The notes below the pieces were generated by a model that was not told the origin of the DNA, did no database searches, and saw only the letters and a program-made list of their open reading frames with translations. The position numbers and the translations under genes were made by a program. Source: Magicicada septendecula (Eukaryota; Arthropoda; Insecta; Hemiptera; Cicadidae). Taken from it: 64,000 nt of DNA. Below, piece after piece: positions 59,157 to 64,000 of this stretch. Within the stretch, counting starts at the first letter, position 1, and each line of letters opens with the position of its first letter. The stretch covers positions 254,985,542 to 255,049,541 of the forward strand of contig CM068375.1 of the NCBI GenBank assembly GCA_034769895.1. The letters run 5' to 3'.

Positions 59157-59536
59157 CGTTAGTAGCGCTGCTCGTCTTGTTGTTGGCGACGAGAAAGTGT
59201 TTCGAAAGATTGAAGCTGTGTGTGTGTGGTGAGATGTGTTCGAATAATGCGTGCGATTTGAATTGTGTCTGTTCGTTTAGGATGTCGTTTTTATTTGTTT
59301 TTGTGTGTTTGTATATTTCTAATTGTTCTAGAGTGTCTAGTTTTCGGCCTTTTGTGTGTACGTGTAGTATGTTCATGTTATTGTCGATGTTTTTATATGT
59401 GTGGTTTGCTTCAATGAGGTGGTTTGCGAAGGTAGATTCTGTAGTGGTGTGGAGTGCTTTTGTGTGTTCAATGTATCTCTGTTTGAAGCTACGTCCTGTC
59501 TGGCCTATGTAGAATTTACTGCAATTTGAACAATTT
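59146..59536 (-). pseudogene. PLE family A GIY-YIG nuclease, C-terminal fragment
   Basis: The minus-strand frame reads CSKFYIGQTGRSFKQRYIEHTKALH, STFANHLIEANHTY, then NILHVHTKGRKLDTLEQLEIYKHTKTNKNDILNEQTQF and ends at 59146. YIGQTGRSFKQRYIEH is the second half of the GIY-YIG core; LEQLEIYKH contains the conserved Glu-Tyr-Lys tail. The GIY part and all of the reverse transcriptase are lost at the foldback junction. The last ~45 codons lie in the inverted arm sequence. Confidence 0.85.
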
Positions 59537-59675
59537 TACTGCAAAAACGACATCCTAAACGAACAGACACAATTCAAATCGCACGCATTATTCGAACACA
59601 TCTCACCACACACACACAGCTTCAATCTTTCGAAACACTTTCTCGTCGCCAACAACAAGACGAGCAGCGCTACTA

Positions 59676-59735
59676 ACGACAGCCTCTGATGAAGCCTTCT
59701 ATAGGTGAAAGCCGGTTTAGGCTGTAAGGTAAAAC
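59676..59735 (+). ncRNA. Hammerhead-like core in PLE family A (right arm)
   Basis: Inverted twin of the left-arm motif: CCT 59683-59685, CTGATGA 59686-59692, GAAA 59707-59710, GTA 59724-59726, AGG 59727-59729. Confidence 0.4.
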
Positions 59736-59809
59736 TTTACGTTTTTACTTATAAAAAACTTTGTGTTCCGAGTCGTCAATATTATAGTGATATTTAAATA
59801 AGAGTGCAT

Positions 59810-60580
59810 AATTATAAACTGAAAACGTAGTCAAGTTGAACGAAAAATAATAAGAATTTCTGTAATAAATTTTGTTTTTATTTTTTAAACAAAATAACTA
59901 CATTATTATTTACTCCATCCATAAATTTTTTAATAACAGAAAAATAAAAGTATCACACCGACAGCTGGCTCAGGCAAAAAAGGTCAAACTTTCTATCTAA
60001 AATACTGCGTTTCGCATCGGAATAGTATACCGGTATGCAAATAATTATAAAAATAAAATTTTCGGTTCTTAGATATAAGAATTACCTGATGTGTTACATA
60101 CAAGACGATGCAAAGAAAAGACCACATTGGAACCGTACCTACAAAAGAATGTTGAAGGCAACGTAGCCTTACCTACTTATGGGAAACGGGGTTTCCACGA
60201 TCGTCAACAACCTTCTGAAACAACTCAGACTTATGGCCAGTATATTGAAAATTCACATAACATACAATTGCACGATACCAGTATAGTACTTAAAAAAATT
60301 AATTTTAGATATTAAAAAATTGGTAATATTCCTAAATACTTAACTTACTTAACGCAACAAAATGATTGCTTTTTCATAATGAGCAATAAATAAACAATAC
60401 CTGCAAAAGCGCGTATATCTGTTCATATAACGGTATTAAAATGCATCACATTTTTTACAGTTAGTCTACATATTAAATTTTCCCTCGTACCTTAACAAGA
60501 AAGTCTTGTTTAAATATACTTAGTATGTGGAATACATCACAGGTTAGCATACAGTAATGGAAAAGAGGTGGACCGATATA
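59810..60580. other. No feature seen
   Basis: AT-rich sequence without recognisable coding or repeats. Confidence 0.4.
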
Positions 60581-60585
60581 CCTGT

Positions 60586-60869
60586 AACAGGTATTTTGGA
60601 ACGATATTTTTGTGGAACGGATGTAACAGTGACTGAAAAATTGAAATACCTGTTACTCGCGGCCTCGCTGTTCCGAGTCGAGGCACGCCCCCTACGCAAC
60701 TATACACAAGTAACAAGTAAACGAATACGCCAAGGCCAAATACTAGGCGTACAAAAACGTCACTATCAGTTATTTTCTCTGTGTTAGCAGTAAGTGGGCT
60801 AAACTGTTATTTTAAAATACTAGGTATGAAAATACCGTTCCAAAAAAATAACAAGTACAAATACCTGTT
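60586..60869. mobile_element. Possible MITE, ~284 bp
   Basis: The left AACAGGTATTTTGGAACGAT... and the right end reverse-complemented, AACAGGTATTTGTACTTGTT, share their first 11 bases. GTGGAACGG (left, ~60.61 kb) and TTGGAACGG (right, reversed) also correspond. No clear target duplication; the core includes a GC-rich segment (60.66-60.69 kb). A non-autonomous DNA element is the simplest reading. Confidence 0.45.
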
Positions 60870-60944
60870 ATTATATACTATACATACAAAACCTATATTA
60901 TCCTTTGTAAGTAACTCGTTTTGAGTTTCCTGCAGGTCTCCTAT

Positions 60945-61050
60945 GTAATATCTTCAAATAAATACACTGCAAGTAGGTTTATTTTCACCTAGATAAACCT
61001 ATTAATATATTAATAAACCTACTTGCTGTGTATTTATTTGAAGATATTAT
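60945..61050. mobile_element. Foldback MITE-like hairpin
   Basis: Arms of 39 bp (TAATATCTTCAAATAAATAC... and its inverse ...GTATTTATTTGAAGATATTA) with one or two mismatches and a ~28-base loop. The ends are TA-rich, so a TA target duplication is possible. Confidence 0.7.
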
Positions 61051-61550
61051 ATAACCTATACTATATAATTTGTTATAAGAAATAAATTGAAACTAAAAGT
61101 ATTAACAGTGTTACTTTACACTGTGACTTTATTAAACTATTACTGTTTAAATGAAAATAAGAAACAAGAGAATTTATAGGCCTATCTCCCTTTGGGAATA
61201 CCAATTTAAGTTTTCACTAGTAGTATACAAACTAACATTGGTTAGACAAATCAGTTGCGAAACTCGGGGCAATTAAATAATTTAGAGTAGGCCTACACGT
61301 AATACCACGAAAAATAATGTGAAAAAACATCAGAAACGTATAATAAAAACATACAGTAAGCCACAAGAGTGAATGAGAATAAACAAAATTTAACAATAAA
61401 AATAAAAAACAAATTGGGGTCTTTCCTTAAACCAGCGGCCAAAGATAACTTTCGTCTCCACGTTTGTATTTTTTCCGTGTTCGAAGTGTACTAGAATTGT
61501 TTTCTTCACAAGTAACTAATGCCAGGTTTGGAGGTTATGTAGACAATGTA
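61051..61550. other. No feature seen
   Basis: AT-rich spacer; nothing recognised. Confidence 0.4.
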
Positions 61551-61554
61551 ACTT

Positions 61555-62370
61555 AAATAAAATTTACTTTGTTAGTGTACTATAAAAGGGTGTATTTACT
61601 GGAAGTACAGAAATAATTTTCCATTTATCGCACATAATTACGGTACACAGACGATTTTTGGAGGCTGTGTCTACGTTTAACAATGCAAATTAACCTTTTA
61701 CATTTTTAAAATTAATTACATTTAACAAAAATTTCCTTTGTTAGTGTACATTAAATTATTGTATGGATACAAGGCTGCTATACATAACATTAAAGGCTGT
61801 ATTTATTCGAATGACCGGAATTAAAACCTAGTTCCAATTTAGAACGTAGACCTATAACCTATTTGCATATTTTATTGGGGTGTATTGGCACATATTTTAT
61901 TAAAAGGGTGTATTTATTGGAAGTACAGAAATTATTTTCCATTTATCGCACATAATTACGGTACACAGACGATTTTTGGAGGTTGTGTCTACGTTTAACA
62001 ATGCAACTTGACCTTTCAAATTTTTAAAATTAATTAGATTTAACAAAAATTTCCTTTGTTAGTGTACATTCAAAGGCTGTATTTAGTGTATGGATAAAAG
62101 GCTGTATATACATTAAAGGCTGTATTTATTCGAATTAAAACCGATCGGTACTTCCAATTTAGAATGTATAACCTAGTAGGCTACGTTATTCGTACATACA
62201 GTATTTTATTGGAGTTTATTGGTACATATTTTATTAAAAGGGTGTATCTATTGGAAGTACAGAAATTAGTTTCCATTTATCGCACATAATTACGGTACAG
62301 AGACGATTTTGGGAGGTTGTGTCTACGTTTAATTATCTAACTTAACCTTTTAGATTTTTAAAATTAATTA
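61555..62370. repeat. Tandem repeat, ~318-334-bp unit, about 2.5 copies
   Basis: AAAAGGGTGTATTTACTGGA recurs at about 61585, 61903 and 62237, each followed by TTTCCATTTATCGCACATAA, TTACGGTACA(C/G)AGACGATTTT and TTCCTTTGTTAGTGTACATT. The copies differ by small indels. No coding content. Confidence 0.9.
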
Positions 62371-62409
62371 GACTTGTAGGGGTGTGCATGGCAGAACTAC
62401 TTGTAGGGG

Positions 62410-62542
62410 CCTTTACGTAAAAGGCAAAGGCGAAAACGTACGCCGAAATGCGTTCAACGAAAAACAGTAAGTTTCACAAGAAAGAGTTCATTTTTAGATA
62501 AGTGTTAGTGCTGTGAAAGAAGAGATGAATAATCAAGACAAG
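62410..62542 (+). mobile_element. PLE family C fragment, 133 bp
   Basis: TACTTGTAGGGG flanks it (62398-62409 and 62543-62554), a 12-bp target duplication. Inside: GGCG...CGCCGAAATGCGTTC, then AAGTTTCACAAGAAAGAGTT and GTGTTAGTGCTGTGAAAGAAG, matching the 57.7-kb family C copy. The CTGACGA half of the core is missing. Another ACTTGTAGGGGTGTGCA lies 25 bp upstream (62372), an extra copy of the target word. Confidence 0.8.
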
Positions 62543-62825
62543 TACTTGTAGGGGTGTGCACCCACTTTATAATCATATTTTTGGTAACACTGAGAACTTT
62601 AAGCCTTCTTTTATGCTTAAACAAATTATATATACACTTAATTATAGAAAAGCAAAAAGCAAATATGTAATTCAAAAGACGAATTTGCTCTAATAAACAC
62701 ATGCTGAAGTTAAAAACAAAAGAGTTTTTACTTGCCTAACTAATCATTAGTTACTAATGTGACAGTTGGAGCTGCTTTTTCTGCAAAAGCTGGGGTATGT
62801 TGGATTCAAGAGTGGTTAAATTAAG

Positions 62826-63216
62826 TCATAAATCTGAGTGTGCGTCAAGTCTATTTCTGTGCTTGCTTTTCACTTGAAATGAAAATCCCATTTCACTCAA
62901 GAATGAGGTGATGAATGGGATGAGCAACTCCGAAAGTTCAGGATATTCATCTCTTAAAGATATCCAGAACTTTGTTAAGTCAGAATCTAAAAGTTTATGG
63001 ATTTTGTTGTCCATGACATGTCTCATGTTATCACTAACTATACAAAATAATTTACTAAAAATTTAGTTTTAATCCCAGCATCACAGATGATATCACACAA
63101 TTGCTCATTTAGTTTTACTGACAACATGTTAGAACTTTCAAAATACAAGAATGGGTCTTGAATCCAATTGAATTCACTGTATCCCTCTGGGAAGCAACTT
63201 TCAATCTGGTTATAGA
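62826..63216 (-). pseudogene. hAT transposase C-terminal (dimerisation) region, ZBED5-like
   Basis: The minus strand reads YNQIESCFPEGYSEFNWIQDPFLYFESSNMLSVKLNEQLCDIICDAGIKTKF and then, after a short insertion, LDSDLTKFWISLRDEYPELSELLIPFITSFLSEMGFSFQVKSKHRNRLDAHSDL. The FW.S...EYP.L...A...LPF.TSYLCE.GFS...K.K.RNRL..E.DLR signature is the hAT C-terminal dimerisation segment as found in ZBED5/SCAND3-type proteins. The DNA-binding and catalytic parts are missing. The interruption at 62998-63054 is a PLE tip flanked by an 11-bp repeat. Non-functional. Confidence 0.85.
62998..63054. mobile_element. 57-bp PLE family A tip inserted in a hAT remnant
   Basis: TGGATTTTGTTGTCCATGAC... is the family A terminus seen at 24.98, 34.52 and 59.00 kb. 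CTAAAAGTTTA (62987-62997) and CTAAAAATTTA (63055-63065) form an 11-bp target duplication with one mismatch. Leaving out the insert and one repeat, the hAT segment is continuous through its expected ...KTKF-LDSD... region. Confidence 0.75.
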
Positions 63217-63453
63217 GAGTTGAACATCAGAGCTGGTAAAAAACAATGGTAGAGCATGAATAACAAAAATGTACAGTTTAGACTATGTACAAAACAGGTT
63301 GAATTTAAATTGTTAAAATGTTATATCTTAGTTATTTACATGTAGTAGCTTTTTAAGACACAGTAAATAAATTTCCGAACCTGACTTTGCAACCCTCCAA
63401 ATGCCCTCTCGGGACCCAGCAGTGGCTCATGCCCAATAGGTTAAGAAATGCTG

Positions 63454-64000
63454 AACTAAAGGCATGTTTGTGGAGTGAAACATAAAAGATAACCCAGACT
63501 TCTAAAATGCTCTTAGTGAAATGGGATTTTCAGGAGTAACAACACACTATTTGGTTAACAAGCACATTTTACTAATATTGTAATACCAAGTCAATTAGAT
63601 AGCTTAAATGTGTAGTACTGTATGTGATGCAGATCACATACTGTTAATCAGCAGCACTGCAGAATATTCTAGAGCCACACTCTTGGCATTCATCTGGAAC
63701 TTTCTCACATTAGCCTGATAATTAGGATGTTGCTACCAGCTGAGTTTTAGAAAGTTGGTGTAGTAGGTTGTGCATTCATATAGGATGATATTAGACAGCA
63801 GTTTTTAATGAAAGTGGCAAATGATCAATTGTTTACTTGTTTTGTTAACTATTGTGATTTTTTTATTACTGTTTGTAGGCTATACAGTGTGTCCTGGATA
63901 ATTATATAAAGAGAACTGTTGTAATATAAGTGTGTTTGTTTTAGCAATTGAGAGTATCTGGTATTCAATAATTCATTCCACTGTTTTAAGTTCATAATTC
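63454..64000. other. Gene-free end of window
   Basis: AT-rich; no recognisable frame or repeat. Confidence 0.4.

Larger units (their letters stand above)
59002..59795 (-). mobile_element. PLE family A foldback with GIY-YIG tail, 794 bp
   Basis: The perfect 12-bp duplication AAATAAGAGTGC is at 58990-59001 and 59796-59807. The left end carries the family terminus (TTGGATTTCGTTGTCCATG), the 3' end in element orientation. Arms 59.05-59.29 kb and 59.54-59.79 kb are near-perfect inverted copies. Between them is the unique part of a GIY-YIG frame. So this is a 3'-anchored insertion, 5'-truncated, with an inverted copy of its own 3' region attached. High arm identity suggests it is young. Confidence 0.9.
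62826..63453 (-). mobile_element. hAT (Charlie/ZBED5-like) remnant
   Basis: The right border, read on the minus strand, is CAGCATTTCTTAACCTATTG, a normal hAT end of the CAGNGTTTCTCAACC type. After ~200 non-coding bases comes the transposase C-terminal region. The other end was not found. The element is internally deleted and interrupted by a 57-bp PLE tip. Confidence 0.7.

Noticed and set aside
62998-63045. GTTGTCCATGACATG match to the PLE terminus, first taken as chance similarity inside a hAT coding region
   Set aside because: The chance explanation was dropped because an 11-bp duplication flanks the segment and hAT homology resumes after it; reported as an insertion.
1-64000. CRISPR arrays, operons, bacterial promoters, rRNA and tRNA genes
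   Set aside because: The window is eukaryotic in character; no regularly spaced short repeats of CRISPR type and no recognisable tRNA or rRNA were seen. A covariance search was not possible.

Overview
The window looks like repeat-rich nuclear DNA from an arthropod, most likely an insect. It is AT-rich, has long stretches without genes, and carries a typical arthropod transposon mix: BEL/Pao, mariner, hAT, Penelope-like elements and a DSCSGQNKN-type transposase. One long intact host-type reading frame of an insect DUF4781-like kind is present. I cannot name the species.

Layout. 1-5.0 kb: AT-rich, no gene seen. 5.0-7.6 kb: a Penelope-like (PLE) fragment with a GIY-YIG tail, then an LTR fossil. 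10.4-11.2 kb: a non-autonomous hAT-type element. 12.2 kb: a decayed LINE tail. 13.1-17.0 kb: a minisatellite-bearing element (HINE-like) interrupted by a 2.8-kb DNA transposon with terminal inverted repeats, broken transposase frames and one clear intron. 18.7-19.7 kb: another TIR element with an 8-bp target duplication. 21.3-23.6 kb: the only convincing host gene, on the minus strand. 24.7 kb: a PLE foldback. 25.9-27.1 kb: a complete-length but broken mariner. 30.2-32.6 kb: one PLE inserted in another. 34.5 kb: a 127-bp PLE foldback. 35.9-42.6 kb: two more LTR fossils of the 5.9-kb family, with LTR-junction scraps between them. 44.1-50.0 kb: a BEL/Pao fossil on the minus strand. 50.6-53.5 kb: a ZMYM1-like hAT fragment followed by a 148-bp tandem array. 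54.3-58.4 kb: two head-to-tail copies of the HINE-like element, each with eight ~165-bp internal repeats. 59.0-59.8 kb: a large PLE foldback. 60.6-62.5 kb: MITE-like hairpins, a ~325-bp tandem repeat and a PLE scrap. 62.8-63.5 kb: a ZBED5/Charlie-like hAT remnant carrying a 57-bp PLE tip.

The most interesting signal is the PLE set. One family (A) left insertions of 57, 127, 239 and 794 bp. All share the same 3' terminus (CGAAATCCAAG or close variants) and all have 11-13-bp target duplications. Several fold back on themselves. Several PLE families here also carry a CUGANGA...stem...GAAA pattern that matches the hammerhead ribozyme core known from PLE terminal repeats. The best two are at 5.1 kb (minus strand) and 20.2 kb (plus strand).

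Everything was read by eye. Element edges without a stated target duplication are approximate. Divergences, ages and superfamily placements were not computed.
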